Shown here in pieces: positions 1 to 8,758 of a stretch of 64,000 bases of DNA. The notes under the pieces are model-generated. The model had not been told where the DNA came from. It saw nothing but the letters and a program-made list of their open reading frames with translations, and searched no databases. Source of the stretch: Azonexaceae bacterium (GTDB taxonomy: Bacteria > Pseudomonadota > Gammaproteobacteria > Burkholderiales > Rhodocyclaceae); contig SSSZ01000068.1 of NCBI GenBank assembly GCA_009469675.1, positions 1 through 64,000 of the forward strand, read 5' to 3'. The translations under genes and the position numbers were made by a program. How positions within the stretch are numbered: the stretch's first letter is position 1; each line of letters starts with the position of its first letter.

Positions 1-983
1 CCCCCCCCGGCGATCCCGGTCCGGGCGGCGCAAAGCGAGCGAATCCCCAGCACTGGGATCTGCTGACCCGCTTCTGCCGGCAACCCAACACGAGGAGCGC
101 CGCGGCGCCCAAGATTGCGGCGGACAGCGGGGGGACCGCCGCGCCCGCCCTCCAGGCGCGGTTCTGGTGCGTCGGGATCTCCCGGATGAATCGCACCTAC
201 CACAAGCGGGAACGGAGCAAGATCAACGAACTGGTCTTGCGAGAGTTCGTCCCCGGCGCGGGCGCGTCCGGGGAGTACCTGGGGCACGGGGCGGGGGACA
301 TCAACGGCGCTATCGGCCATCTGCTGGTGCGGCACGCGGGCGTGCCCCTGGGGAAGTTCGTCAACGCCGCGCCCTCCATCCCGCTCAACGATCTCCACAT
401 CGCCCCCACCACCGCCAGCGGCGCGGTCGGCTCCCTCCTGTCACGCGGCCTGCTGGCGCTGGTGGTGGACAACTACGGCTACGTCACCCTGGAGCCGTCC
501 CCTTCCTCCCCCCTCTTCGACCGACAGGAGGCGGAGTGGACCTGGACGGAGGCCAACTCCTGGGGGGCGGAGCAGACGGGCACCTGGGATGAGCCGTCGC
601 GCGTCTCCCAGGTCGTCGCCTGGGGCTACGATCCCGTCACGATGCGGAACTACCGCGTCTCCTACCCGCCGACGCCCAACCCCCTCGGCGCGTCCCTGGA
701 GGTCAAAGATCTGATCGTTTCCTCCCCGGACCAACTCCGGGAGATCGCGCGGGCGCGGTTCCGGGACGCCAACACGCGGCGGGGGTTGAAGATCAAGGCG
801 GGCGCGGTCCCCTGGCTGCGCGTCAATCAGAGGCACGTCGTCAACTACCCCTCGCTCGATCCGGGCGGCGAGTGGTCGGGCATCAACTTCTTCGTGGAAT
901 CCTACGAGGTCAGCATCGCCCTCACCGAGCGGCGCGGCATCGTCTGGACGACCACGATCAGCTTGCGGGAGATGGCGCTATAG
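1..983 (+). CDS. Tail-hub-like protein, C-terminal part (partial)
   Basis: The reading frame is open from base 3 to a TAG at 981-983, so the start lies outside the window. About 326 residues are visible. The C-terminal part is beta-rich and ends in a segment resembling the last domain of siphovirus tail-hub proteins. It sits 10 bases before a fibre gene and upstream of the lysis genes, which supports a tail-tip role. It could be the end of the gene that runs off the window at 64000, since both look like hub segments. An internal ATG at 186 lacks a good ribosome binding site and is not the likely start. The exact family is not recognised. Confidence 0.6.
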   Translation, partial: PPGDPGPGGAKRANPQHWDLLTRFCRQPNTRSAAAPKIAADSGGTAAPALQARFWCVGISRMNRTYHKRERSKINELVLREFVPGAGASGEYLGHGAGDINGAIGHLLVRHAGVPLGKFVNAAPSIPLNDLHIAPTTASGAVGSLLSRGLLALVVDNYGYVTLEPSPSSPLFDRQEAEWTWTEANSWGAEQTGTWDEPSRVSQVVAWGYDPVTMRNYRVSYPPTPNPLGASLEVKDLIVSSPDQLREIARARFRDANTRRGLKIKAGAVPWLRVNQRHVVNYPSLDPGGEWSGINFFVESYEVSIALTERRGIVWTTTISLREMAL

Positions 984-993
984 CGGAGGCACG

Positions 994-3900
994 ATGAGCC
1001 CTTACGAACGACTCCTGGCCGCGCAGCGGAGGATCGGGGAACGCGCGTTCGCCCCGCTGACCGTCCCCGTCGCGCTCTACGTGACCGACGTGGACACCGA
1101 TTCCCTGGGGAACGCCACCGTCGCCTACGGGACGATTGACGGAGAAGGACGCTTCCCGATCAACGCGCTCGGGCGCTCCGTCCGTCCGGGGCAGACGATC
1201 ATGGCCGGGGTGTCGGTGGCGAACCCGTCCGGGGAGTTGACCTTCCTCGGCTACCTCTCCTCCGATGTCGCGGGGACGGGCTTGGTGCGGGACGAACCCG
1301 GACCCCCGCCCGACTACGCGACCACCTGGGCGACGACGGAGATCTCGACCTCCCCGGCGCTGATCGGCTCCTACCTGATCGTCCACTTCACGGGGGACGC
1401 GATCACCCAGTTCAACCCCATGAGCTACATCGTCTCCTACCAGATCGACGGTGAGGCGGAGTGGGCCGATGTGGAGATCCCCCACCTGGGCGGGGAGCAG
1501 AGCGTCCGTCTGCCGCGCCTCCTCCCCCCAGGAGTGACGGTCAATGTCCATCTCCGCACCCGCTATTCCTACGCCTCCGTCCCGTCCGAGGCGTCGGAGG
1601 ATCGCTCCTGGGCGGCTGCGGCGAACTCGGCTTCTCCTGGCGCGGCGACGGGGCTGACCGCCTCCGTCGCGGTCGCGGGGAGGATTCGCCTGGAGGCGTC
1701 CGGGACGATCCCCGACGCGGCCAACTTCTACGGCTGGCGCTACGAGATCGCGACGAGCGCGGGCGGGGCAGGCCTCGTCACGCGAACGGTCAACGGCCCC
1801 CTGGATTACGAACCTCCTGCGGCTGGCAACTACTACGTCGCCGTCGCCCCCGTCTCGATGTCCGGGGTGGTCGGCACGCGCTACCCCGGCCCCCTCTCCT
1901 TCAACGGGCCGCTGGCCGTCACGACCGCCGCCGCGCCCCTGGACACGACGGCACCCCCCGCCTGGGGCGCTCCCACCCTCGCGACCCGTCAGGTGCAACT
2001 CCCGGACGGATCGCCACAGCTTTACGTCAAGGTCACATTCCCCGCGTATTCCTACCCCGCCGACTACGACCGAACATCCGTTCGCATCTACGACGGGACC
2101 AATTACAACTTCGTCACCGTCCCCTACAACGGTGTGGCGCACGATCCGATTGAGTTCCCCGCGCCCTATGGCACCACGACCGTTGACTTGAAGGGCTTCG
2201 ACAAGGTTGGCAACTCCCCGGTCGGCTTCGGCACGTCCGCGAACGTGACGGTCGCGGCTCCCGGCATCCCCTCGGCTGCGGGCAATCCCTCCGTCGCGCA
2301 GATCGGGCTTGCACTGCGCGCCTCCTGGACGGTCCCGAGCGGCGCGGAGTGGGTAGAACTGGAACGCTCGACCGACGCGGCGGGGGCGAACGCCGTCTCG
2401 CGCATCCTGGTCGGGGACTCCTTTGTTGACATCTTCACCGATCAGGCCGTCCCCCTGACCTCCTACTGGTATCGCGTCCGGGGGGTCAACAAGGCGGGCA
2501 ACGGCGCATGGTCGTCGCGCATCTCCGGGACGGTGCAACCACTGACGGGATCGTTCCTGGTGGCTGACAGCGTGACGGCGCTGGAGATCGCGGCGGGGAC
2601 GATCACGGGGAACGAACTCAACGCCAACATCGTGCTAGGCTCGATCATCGCCACCGCCGCATCGGGGACACGTTGGGAGATCCGGGGGAGCGGGGTCGCC
2701 GCGCCCGCGTCCGTCGTGCGCTTCATTGAGAATGTGGGGGGGACGGACAAGGAGCGGGTGCGCCTGGAGGGGTCCGGGCTGACGGTCTACGGGGATGGAG
2801 CACAGACCGACGTGATCGTTCGCCGCAATTCCTCCAGCGGGCGCGGCGAGATTATCATGCAAGGCGTGACGATCTCCCACAACGGGACCAATCCGTACAT
2901 CTCCATCGCCACCGCGCCATCGGGTGGCGGGCTGGGACAGCTTCGGCTTGCGGCCCTCTGGGGGACGGACATCATCCAGCAGGGCACCTACGGATCGCAC
3001 GATACCCACCTCTGGACACGTCCGGGGACAGGATCGGACGATCCAATCCTCGCGGTCTACGACTCGACGCTCAACCTCCAGGGCAAGTTAGGGATGTGGG
3101 GGAACGGCATCGGGGCCAGCGTGGGCGGTGGATCGGACGGGATCACCTGGAGGGCCGACGCCTCGCGCTGGTATTCGACCGGGGGGATACAGGGGAGCCA
3201 TGTGGTCGGCGGGGCCGACAACTCGCTCGGCTACTACGGCTCCTCCGCCCCCTTCTATTTCCGGCAGGCATCGTCCCTGGGGACGACCGGGGGGAACACG
3301 CAGCGGATCGGCTCTTTCCACTACCCCACCGGGACCGCGAACATGGTCCTCGACATGCTGGCCTATCGCGGGCAGAACGGTTCCAACGACGACGATGCCC
3401 GCTTCTGGCTGGCCTCGCTGTCGCATTCCGTCCTGGACGGGGGCGGGTTGCAACTGGGCGTCCGCAACGCCGCCGATCCGTTCTTCGGCCTCTACACGGG
3501 CGCGACCGCGCGGCTCTACTGGGATCATGCCAACACGCGCGTCCTGATCCCGAACGGGCTACGGATCGACGGGGCGCTGTCCAAAGCATCAGGTTCCTTC
3601 GTTATTGACGATCCGACCCCCGGCTACGAGGGGTGGGAGTTGCGGCACTGCTTCAACGAATCCCCGAACGCCGGGACCAACTTCTACGTCTACAAGGCGG
3701 CGTTCGGTCCCAGGGGTGGCGGGCTGGTCGTCACCGATTCCGAGGGGAAGAAGGTGGACGGCGCGACCATCGCCCAGGCGGAGGGGCGGTTCTCCGTCAC
3801 GATCCCCCTGCCCGACTACTGGCCGCACCTCAACACGCTCCAATCCGTGATCGCGCATAATACCGGGGACGGCTGGGGGCGGTGCAAGGCCCGCGTCTCC

Positions 3901-4188
3901 GAGGATCTGGCGACGCTCACACTGGAGACGGAGGAAGGCGGGGAGTACACCATCGATCTCCGGGGGGTGCGGAAAGATCCCGCCGCGTTGGAATGGTGGG
4001 GGCGGCGCGGTATTCGCAAGACGAAGGCGCAGCGTTGGGAGTCCACCCCCGCCACGCTCGACCGCCGCGCGGAATCGTTGCGCGTCCGGGAGGCGAAGGC
4101 GAATCGGCGGGAGCGGATCGTCCCCCTGGGGATGCTCGTAGGGAGGCAAAGGTTCTATGGCAACGCTGAACCCCATCTCAACGGTTGA
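994..4188 (+). CDS. Tail fibre / central tail protein with FnIII-like domains
   Basis: This 1064-residue virion protein probably sits at the tail tip and contacts the host surface. Residues about 100-510 form successive beta-sandwich, fibronectin-III-like modules rich in Tyr, Pro and Thr. Around residue 520 is the hinge ADSVTALEIAAGTITGNEL, typical of trimeric phage fibres where a stalk begins. The following 400 residues are glycine-rich and beta-helical in appearance, and the C-terminus is basic. The start is fixed by GGAGG nine bases before the ATG, directly after the upstream stop. Receptor binding is inferred from architecture and position. Confidence 0.72.
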   Translation: MSPYERLLAAQRRIGERAFAPLTVPVALYVTDVDTDSLGNATVAYGTIDGEGRFPINALGRSVRPGQTIMAGVSVANPSGELTFLGYLSSDVAGTGLVRDEPGPPPDYATTWATTEISTSPALIGSYLIVHFTGDAITQFNPMSYIVSYQIDGEAEWADVEIPHLGGEQSVRLPRLLPPGVTVNVHLRTRYSYASVPSEASEDRSWAAAANSASPGAATGLTASVAVAGRIRLEASGTIPDAANFYGWRYEIATSAGGAGLVTRTVNGPLDYEPPAAGNYYVAVAPVSMSGVVGTRYPGPLSFNGPLAVTTAAAPLDTTAPPAWGAPTLATRQVQLPDGSPQLYVKVTFPAYSYPADYDRTSVRIYDGTNYNFVTVPYNGVAHDPIEFPAPYGTTTVDLKGFDKVGNSPVGFGTSANVTVAAPGIPSAAGNPSVAQIGLALRASWTVPSGAEWVELERSTDAAGANAVSRILVGDSFVDIFTDQAVPLTSYWYRVRGVNKAGNGAWSSRISGTVQPLTGSFLVADSVTALEIAAGTITGNELNANIVLGSIIATAASGTRWEIRGSGVAAPASVVRFIENVGGTDKERVRLEGSGLTVYGDGAQTDVIVRRNSSSGRGEIIMQGVTISHNGTNPYISIATAPSGGGLGQLRLAALWGTDIIQQGTYGSHDTHLWTRPGTGSDDPILAVYDSTLNLQGKLGMWGNGIGASVGGGSDGITWRADASRWYSTGGIQGSHVVGGADNSLGYYGSSAPFYFRQASSLGTTGGNTQRIGSFHYPTGTANMVLDMLAYRGQNGSNDDDARFWLASLSHSVLDGGGLQLGVRNAADPFFGLYTGATARLYWDHANTRVLIPNGLRIDGALSKASGSFVIDDPTPGYEGWELRHCFNESPNAGTNFYVYKAAFGPRGGGLVVTDSEGKKVDGATIAQAEGRFSVTIPLPDYWPHLNTLQSVIAHNTGDGWGRCKARVSEDLATLTLETEEGGEYTIDLRGVRKDPAALEWWGRRGIRKTKAQRWESTPATLDRRAESLRVREAKANRRERIVPLGMLVGRQRFYGNAEPHLNG

Positions 4189-4489
4189 GGCGGAAGTCCA
4201 GATCCAGGCGTGGTTCCACCGCATCGCGGAAGATGCGAACGTGGCGGAGCATCTGGCGGAGTGGGCTGCGGCCAACCTCACGTCCGGGAATCTCGCGGCG
4301 GGCGTCTTGCTCAAAGGCTACTCCGCCACGGGGGAGCCGATCCCCTGGAGCGCGGACGAACTGCTGGCCGCGCAACAGATGTACCAACTCGCGCTCGGTT
4401 TCGCCAAGTGGATGCGGACGCCCCTCCAGGGGGACAGGACGCCGCTCCAGTTGGTGCAAGGCTCGATGCGTTCCCTCGCCAACCGCTGA
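4157..4489 (+). CDS. Small protein after the tail fibre, unknown function
   Basis: It encodes 110 residues and its start overlaps the end of the fibre gene by 32 bases, so the two are translationally coupled. GGGAGG lies about ten bases before the ATG. The protein is soluble and mostly helical, with no signal peptide or membrane segment. The position between fibre and lysis genes suggests a small tail accessory protein or fibre chaperone, but no family is recognised. Confidence 0.6.
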   Translation: MATLNPISTVEAEVQIQAWFHRIAEDANVAEHLAEWAAANLTSGNLAAGVLLKGYSATGEPIPWSADELLAAQQMYQLALGFAKWMRTPLQGDRTPLQLVQGSMRSLANR

Positions 4490-4491
4490 CC

Positions 4492-4520
4492 TTGTGCCAG
4501 CCTCCCCGCTGGTGTAGGCT
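4492..4520 (+). promoter_or_regulatory. Possible weak promoter and hairpin before the lysis genes
   Basis: TTGTGC and TAGGCT are 17 bases apart, a weak sigma70 match. The -10 lies inside a perfect inverted repeat, TGTAGG-CTAC-CCTACA (4513-4528), and a second small hairpin (CCAGC/GCTGG) lies in the spacer. It could start the lysis transcript or form a processing hairpin. Confidence 0.3.
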
Positions 4521-4562
4521 ACCCTACAGACAACCGCCGACGATGACGGGGGGGGGGAGGAA

Positions 4563-4832
4563 GTGACGCCGGAACAACCGCTCCTGAGCAACGCGCAACT
4601 GATCGCCATGATCGGGACGGTTATCACCACGTTGATCGGCGTCATCGGCACCGGGGCTGCATGGCTGCGCTCCTCGTATGAATCCCGCATCGCGGAGCGG
4701 AAAGCAGAGGAGGATCGGGCGTGGCAACTGGTTACGGATCTCTTGCGGGATCGCAAGGACGACAACGCGGTCATCGATCGGCTCACCGAAGCAATCCGCG
4801 CGACGAACCAAAGCGACCGGAGCAGGCGATGA
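4563..4832 (+). CDS. Single-TM membrane protein with coiled coil, lysis region (holin-like)
   Basis: This 89-residue protein starts at GTG after a G-rich GGAGG site. Residues about 12-35 form one hydrophobic membrane helix. The rest is a charged helical tail (about 45-89) likely to be a coiled coil. This N-in plan with a cytoplasmic coiled coil is common for holin or accessory lysis genes beside an endolysin. It overlaps the next gene by ATGA. Naming it holin rather than antiholin is not possible from sequence. Confidence 0.65.
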   Translation: MTPEQPLLSNAQLIAMIGTVITTLIGVIGTGAAWLRSSYESRIAERKAEEDRAWQLVTDLLRDRKDDNAVIDRLTEAIRATNQSDRSRR

Positions 4833-5032
4833 ACACACCCACGCCTGAGAAGAAGCAGGAGATCGAGGCGATGGTGCAGGCCAGCATCCACGAATCCCGA
4901 TCCGTCCGCGCTGCCGCCCTGACCGAGTTGGAGGCGTTTGATCGCCTCTCCCGGAAGGAGATGGATCGGCGCGAACGTGCCGCCGCACTCAACCGGGGGA
5001 GGAAAAGGTTGTGGTGGTGGAAGCGGCATTGA
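4829..5032 (+). CDS. Small charged coiled-coil protein in the lysis operon
   Basis: It encodes 67 residues starting at an ATG that overlaps the previous stop (ATGA). The protein is almost entirely charged helix, ends in a Trp/Lys cluster, and has no membrane segment. Its 3' end overlaps the next gene by 22 bases. Tight coupling to membrane proteins and endolysin suggests a lysis regulator or an assembly partner, but no family is recognised. Confidence 0.55.
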   Translation: MNTPTPEKKQEIEAMVQASIHESRSVRAAALTELEAFDRLSRKEMDRRERAAALNRGRKRLWWWKRH

Positions 5033-5355
5033 TCGCCCTGGCGTGGTTCTCCTGCCTGCTGGAAATCGTCTCCTTCGTCCGCGTGTGGCGCTTCCTGCCC
5101 ACCGCGTGGAAGGCGGCTGGCCTCCCCAGGATCGCGATGTTCGGCTGGGCATCGCTGAAAGCCTGGGTGGTTCTCTTCCTCTTCCTCTCGTTGGTGCTGG
5201 CCCCGGCCATCGCGCGGGGTTACGTCGGCGCACGGATCGTCCCCTATCTGAAACTCTTCCTGATTCTCTACCTGATCGTGCAGCCAGTCGCCGTCAACGT
5301 CGCGATCTGGCGGTGGGATCGCAAGCGTCGGAGGGAAGCGCATGGTGCTGGCTGA
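5011..5355 (+). CDS. Three-TM membrane protein, candidate holin
   Basis: It encodes 114 residues starting at GTG, with GGAGG eight bases upstream. Three hydrophobic segments are visible (about 4-24, 48-68 and 77-98), with a basic C-terminus, which is class-I holin topology. It lies between a single-TM protein and the endolysin and overlaps the endolysin start by 14 bases. Of the membrane proteins here it is the best candidate for the main holin, by topology and position only. Confidence 0.6.
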   Translation: MVVEAALIALAWFSCLLEIVSFVRVWRFLPTAWKAAGLPRIAMFGWASLKAWVVLFLFLSLVLAPAIARGYVGARIVPYLKLFLILYLIVQPVAVNVAIWRWDRKRRREAHGAG

Positions 5356-6574
5356 TTATCGCTTCAAGGGCGTGGCTCCCCGGATGACGGAGGACCAATT
5401 CTGGGGGGAACTGCGGCTCAATCGTTCCCCCGTCCCGGAAGCCGACGCGCGGAAGGTCTACCGTCACGCGGTCGCGCGGCAGACGTCGCCGGAATGCCTC
5501 CTGGGGATGTTCTGGAAGGAGTCGCGCTACGGGACCGATCCCGCCGCCATCTGTGTCAGCGACAACGGGGGGCTTGGCCCTACCCGTTCCTGGGGGAACA
5601 CGACGGAGCCGAGTTTCGGAGCGCCCACCCTGGGAGCGCCGTTCGTCCGGGGACGCTTCACGCGCTACCCCACCTGGGCAGACGGGGGGATCGCGACGAT
5701 TGAGCGGTTGTGGCAGCACAAGCCCTACGACGGCAAGCTGACCGTCCGGGAGATCGTCCCCGTCTGGGCACCGCCATCGGAGAACGCGACCGCCGCCTAC
5801 GCGACGACCGTGCTGGCGGTGGCCGAGCGCCTGATCGCCGCCGCGCCCGCGCCCCCTCCCTCCCAGGAGATCGCGCCCTGGATTGCCATCGCCTCCGGGC
5901 ATCACAACTCGGACGGGGGCAACCCGGACGAAGCCGTGACGACGGGGAGGATGGCGGGGGCGTTGTCGGTGGAGATCGCCCGCCTGGGGATGCACGCCTG
6001 GGTAGCGCAGGGGGACGGCCCCGACGCCGACACGCTCCCAGGGGACGCCAATTTCCCAGGGGGGATCTGGGATGTGGCCGCTGCGGTGGTGGCCGAGGAT
6101 AAGGCGAAGCATTTCCCCGTGTTCATCGAACTGCACACCCAGGGCGTCGGGGATACGAAGGTGCGCGGTGTGTTCGGGATCTACCCGGATCGCCCCGATG
6201 TGGGGGACGTTGACGCGGACGCCCGCGACACCTTGATCCCCATGCTCGTCGGGACGTTCGCGCAGTATACGAAGATCCCGATCTGGAATGGCGGGGTGAT
6301 GTCGGAACGCTCGACGGGGGTGGGTCTGGAAGGCTTCCGTCTCGGAATCTTCAACAAGACCGCGCCGATCCGCGACCACTGCACCCGCGTCATCCTGGAG
6401 ATGGGGGCACACAGCAACCCCCAGGATTTCGCGATCCACCGCACCGACGCCTTCTACAGCGCGGGGGCGCGGGCCATCGCGGAGGCAATCGCCGCGTTCG
6501 TCGGATGGGAGGGGGGCGGGCCGTCCGTCCCCGTGATCTATCGCTGGTGGGAGGAGCTATGGCAGACAGCGTGA
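5342..6574 (+). CDS. Two-domain endolysin: lysozyme-like plus Amidase_3-like
   Basis: This 410-residue protein should degrade host peptidoglycan at lysis. Residues about 15-165 form a lysozyme/transglycosylase-like domain with a probable catalytic Glu60 in FWKESRYGTDP. A Pro/Ala linker (about 168-176) leads to an N-acetylmuramoyl-L-alanine amidase domain. Its zinc-type motifs are GHHNSDGGNPDE (His187/188), FIELHTQG (His265) and ILEMGAHSN (Glu353), in the order of Amidase_3 enzymes. There is no signal peptide, so export depends on a holin. Two different bond specificities in one enzyme are seen in several phages. Confidence 0.85.
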   Translation: MVLADYRFKGVAPRMTEDQFWGELRLNRSPVPEADARKVYRHAVARQTSPECLLGMFWKESRYGTDPAAICVSDNGGLGPTRSWGNTTEPSFGAPTLGAPFVRGRFTRYPTWADGGIATIERLWQHKPYDGKLTVREIVPVWAPPSENATAAYATTVLAVAERLIAAAPAPPPSQEIAPWIAIASGHHNSDGGNPDEAVTTGRMAGALSVEIARLGMHAWVAQGDGPDADTLPGDANFPGGIWDVAAAVVAEDKAKHFPVFIELHTQGVGDTKVRGVFGIYPDRPDVGDVDADARDTLIPMLVGTFAQYTKIPIWNGGVMSERSTGVGLEGFRLGIFNKTAPIRDHCTRVILEMGAHSNPQDFAIHRTDAFYSAGARAIAEAIAAFVGWEGGGPSVPVIYRWWEELWQTA

Positions 6575-7266
6575 TCGGCACCTTCAAGGTCAACGCCTGG
6601 AATCGCGTCGCCGGGGTGACGACGATCCAGGGGGACTTCGATTCCGTCTACGAGCCGGGGAAGGACGGGGGCGGGGAGTTCGTCCACATCCGTCGCCCGG
6701 ACGGGCAGATCGTGAAGTTCAAGACCCCTTCCCTGGCCGACTGGCGGCTGACGGTGCAGGATGGCAGGATCGCGATCCGCTGGATCAAGATCGTGGACGG
6801 GGGGAAGGAACTGCACCTGACCACCACCGACATCCCCGCAGGGGGGTTAGCGGGCGCGACCGTGACGGGGACGAACCCCGCGCCGCCGCCGCCCACGGGA
6901 GACACGATGGACGCCTCCGAGATCCGCGCGATTGTCAAGGGGGAGATCAAGCCCGTGCTGGACTCCCTCGACTCCACCTGGGACGATCTGAAAAACCGGA
7001 TCGTCGCGCTCGGCTCCGCCGACTCGGGCGTCTCCCCGGAAGAGATCGCGCAGATCGCCCAGGCGGCGGCGGATCGCGTCCTGTTGGGCGAGCCGCAGGC
7101 GGATCACTACGGCCTCCCCGTCCCCGCACAGATGGGGACGCGTTTCCAGGAAACCATCGGCTACATGCTGTTCAATCCGGCGTTCCTGGAGGCGTTCCTG
7201 CTGCGGGCTGGCGAGGTCGTGCAGGGGATGAAGGATCGCGGCGTCATCCCCGGAGGCACGAAGTAG
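6559..7266 (+). CDS. Protein downstream of endolysin, unknown function
   Basis: It encodes 235 residues. The start chosen is the ATG after GGGAGGAGCT, overlapping the endolysin end by 16 bases. Residues 1-95 look like a small beta domain that could bind carbohydrate. A Pro-rich linker (NPAPPPPTG, about 105-115) leads to a helical C-terminal half. It has no signal peptide or membrane segment. A 9-bp GC-rich hairpin follows the stop, so this gene ends the lysis transcript. Function is not recognised. Confidence 0.6.
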   Translation: MADSVIGTFKVNAWNRVAGVTTIQGDFDSVYEPGKDGGGEFVHIRRPDGQIVKFKTPSLADWRLTVQDGRIAIRWIKIVDGGKELHLTTTDIPAGGLAGATVTGTNPAPPPPTGDTMDASEIRAIVKGEIKPVLDSLDSTWDDLKNRIVALGSADSGVSPEEIAQIAQAAADRVLLGEPQADHYGLPVPAQMGTRFQETIGYMLFNPAFLEAFLLRAGEVVQGMKDRGVIPGGTK

Positions 7267-7280
7267 GGCAGCGGGAGACG

Positions 7281-7311
7281 GAGCCGGGGAGTACGGACAG
7301 CACCCCGGCTC
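7281..7311 (+). terminator. GC-rich hairpin ending the lysis operon
   Basis: A perfect 9-bp stem, GAGCCGGGG (7281-7289) with CCCCGGCTC (7303-7311), follows the preceding stop. The T-run is short, so termination may be partial. Confidence 0.5.
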
Positions 7312-7312
7312 C

Positions 7313-7342
7313 GGGACAATTCCCGCCAGCGAGGCTTATAGT
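7313..7342 (+). promoter_or_regulatory. Probable promoter before the secreted-protein gene
   Basis: GGGACA (7313-7318) and TATAGT (7337-7342) are separated by 18 bases, and GAGGAGGTG plus a GTG start follow about 25 bases later. It lies directly after the hairpin terminator, so the next two genes form their own unit. Confidence 0.45.
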
Positions 7343-7370
7343 CTACTGTACGGACAGAGGAGGTGCAACG

Positions 7371-7904
7371 GTGAAGAGAATCCTGGCCCTGATCGCTATC
7401 CTGGCCCTGCTGGTGGCCGCGTTCCCCTTCGTCCCGCACGCGCAGACGGTGGCGGATCGTGCCCCCTTCGCCGTGGTGGAGGCGGCTGGTTACACCTACG
7501 CCTACACCTCCGTCGCGACGGCGCACGTCCGCTACAAGGGTTACTGGGGATCGGAGGAGGTCACATGCGGCGGCGGGGCGAAGCCGGATGACGGGGCGCT
7601 GATCTTCGGCGTCGGGGCGGATCGGCAGTCCAGAGGGATACGGATGTGGATCTGGCCGAACGAATCGCTCTGGTTCTGGAGCGCCGCCAACTTCATCGAA
7701 GATAGCGCCCCGGTCGGGGGGTGGGGCACGCCGACAGGCAGAGCGGAACCATACTCCGCCTGCGCCTTCCTGCACCCCCTGGACGGGGACACCTACCGGG
7801 TCAAGTTCCTGATCTCCGTCCGCAAGGATCTGGGCGGGGGTCGCTACGAGTACAACCTTGCGCTGGTGGACAGCGGGACGATTGTGGAGGTCACGCCGAG
7901 ATGA
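7371..7904 (+). CDS. Secreted protein with N-terminal signal peptide
   Basis: It encodes 177 residues starting at GTG after GGAGGTG. The first 25 residues are a clear signal peptide: Lys-Arg, a leucine/alanine-rich core, and a probable cleavage at HAQ-T. The mature part is beta-rich with two cysteines that could form a disulfide. It overlaps the next (membrane) gene by ATGA. Location at the end of the late region, with its own promoter, would suit a superinfection-exclusion or envelope-acting protein, but no family is recognised. Confidence 0.65.
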   Translation: MKRILALIAILALLVAAFPFVPHAQTVADRAPFAVVEAAGYTYAYTSVATAHVRYKGYWGSEEVTCGGGAKPDDGALIFGVGADRQSRGIRMWIWPNESLWFWSAANFIEDSAPVGGWGTPTGRAEPYSACAFLHPLDGDTYRVKFLISVRKDLGGGRYEYNLALVDSGTIVEVTPR

Positions 7905-8365
7905 GCGACGACTTGCGCGGCTACCGCTTCGGTGGCCTGGGCACGGGGCGCGTCCTGGGGAGCCTCGGCCCGCTGGAGCGTCCCCAGGTGGATCGCTACG
8001 CTCGGGAGGATGACGTGACCGACACGCCCGCTCCCCGCCATCTCCCGGATGATGTGGCGGGGCGGATCGCAGACGACGCGGTTGCCCTGATCCAGCGGGG
8101 CAAGATCCCCGTCGTGGTGGAGTACAAGTCCCCCCAGGAACGCGCGAACGATACGGCGTGGCGCTCCGTCCGCTCTGGGTTGATCGCGCTGGTGCTGGCC
8201 GTCGTGCCCCTGCTGATCTCCTTCCTGACGGTGGGGGACTTCGGGCGTGACGCGCTGGTCGCCCTGGGGACGGGCGTGGGGATTGCCGTGCTGATGGTGA
8301 TCCTCAACTGGGCGCAGAAGCACAATGAATCCAAGATTGACGACGCTTCCGGGGGCGCGGTATAG
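7901..8365 (+). CDS. Two-TM membrane protein, end of rightward region
   Basis: It encodes 154 residues. The N-terminal 85 residues are soluble, and two hydrophobic helices (about 88-107 and 116-134) are joined by a short loop and followed by a charged tail. It is coupled to the preceding secreted-protein gene. A partner or immunity role for that protein, or a second holin, are both possible. A strong bidirectional terminator follows 30 bases later. Confidence 0.6.
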   Translation: MSDDLRGYRFGGLGTGRVLGSLGPLERPQVDRYAREDDVTDTPAPRHLPDDVAGRIADDAVALIQRGKIPVVVEYKSPQERANDTAWRSVRSGLIALVLAVVPLLISFLTVGDFGRDALVALGTGVGIAVLMVILNWAQKHNESKIDDASGGAV

Positions 8366-8394
8366 TCTGACCGCGCGCTCCGCAGGCGCAAGGC

Positions 8395-8427
8395 GAGGGC
8401 CGGGATCGAAAACCGATCCCGGCCCTC
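8395..8427. terminator. Bidirectional terminator between convergent regions
   Basis: A perfect 14-bp stem, GAGGGCCGGGATCG (8395-8408) with its complement (8414-8427) around a 5-base loop, lies between the last rightward gene and the last leftward gene. It is the meeting point of the two transcription directions. Confidence 0.8.
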
Positions 8428-8446
8428 TGCCGTGGCCGTGCCGCCG

Positions 8447-8752
8447 CTAGAGAGTATAGACGGGGAGGAGGTAGGGGAGCAACCCCGTCCCCTCCCCGCC
8501 CACCTTGTAGCCGAGGAGGCGTGCGTCGTTGCGGGCCATGCGGAGGAGGCGATTGATGTGGTCCCTGGGCGGGGGGTTGAACATCGTCTCATGCGCCGGG
8601 ATCTGCACCCATGCCCCGTCGTCGCCACGGCGCTCGACCCACCACCGCACACCCGCGCGATTCCTCCCCCTGGGGATCAACGCGCCGACGATCCGCCAAC
8701 GGTCATCCGTCCCCCTCCGATAATGAACCGCGTAGATCCTGGTTGCGTCCAT
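8447..8752 (-). CDS. Small basic protein, unknown function
   Basis: It encodes 101 residues and is the last leftward gene before the convergent terminator. The ATG at 8752 is preferred over the GTG at 8758 because it gives a nine-base gap to GGAGGT. The protein is rich in Arg and Trp, with a beta N-terminal half. It begins just downstream of an HNH endonuclease gene. No family is recognised. Confidence 0.55.
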   Translation of the reverse strand: MDATRIYAVHYRRGTDDRWRIVGALIPRGRNRAGVRWWVERRGDDGAWVQIPAHETMFNPPPRDHINRLLRMARNDARLLGYKVGGEGTGLLPYLLPVYTL

Positions 8753-8758
8753 ATCCAC

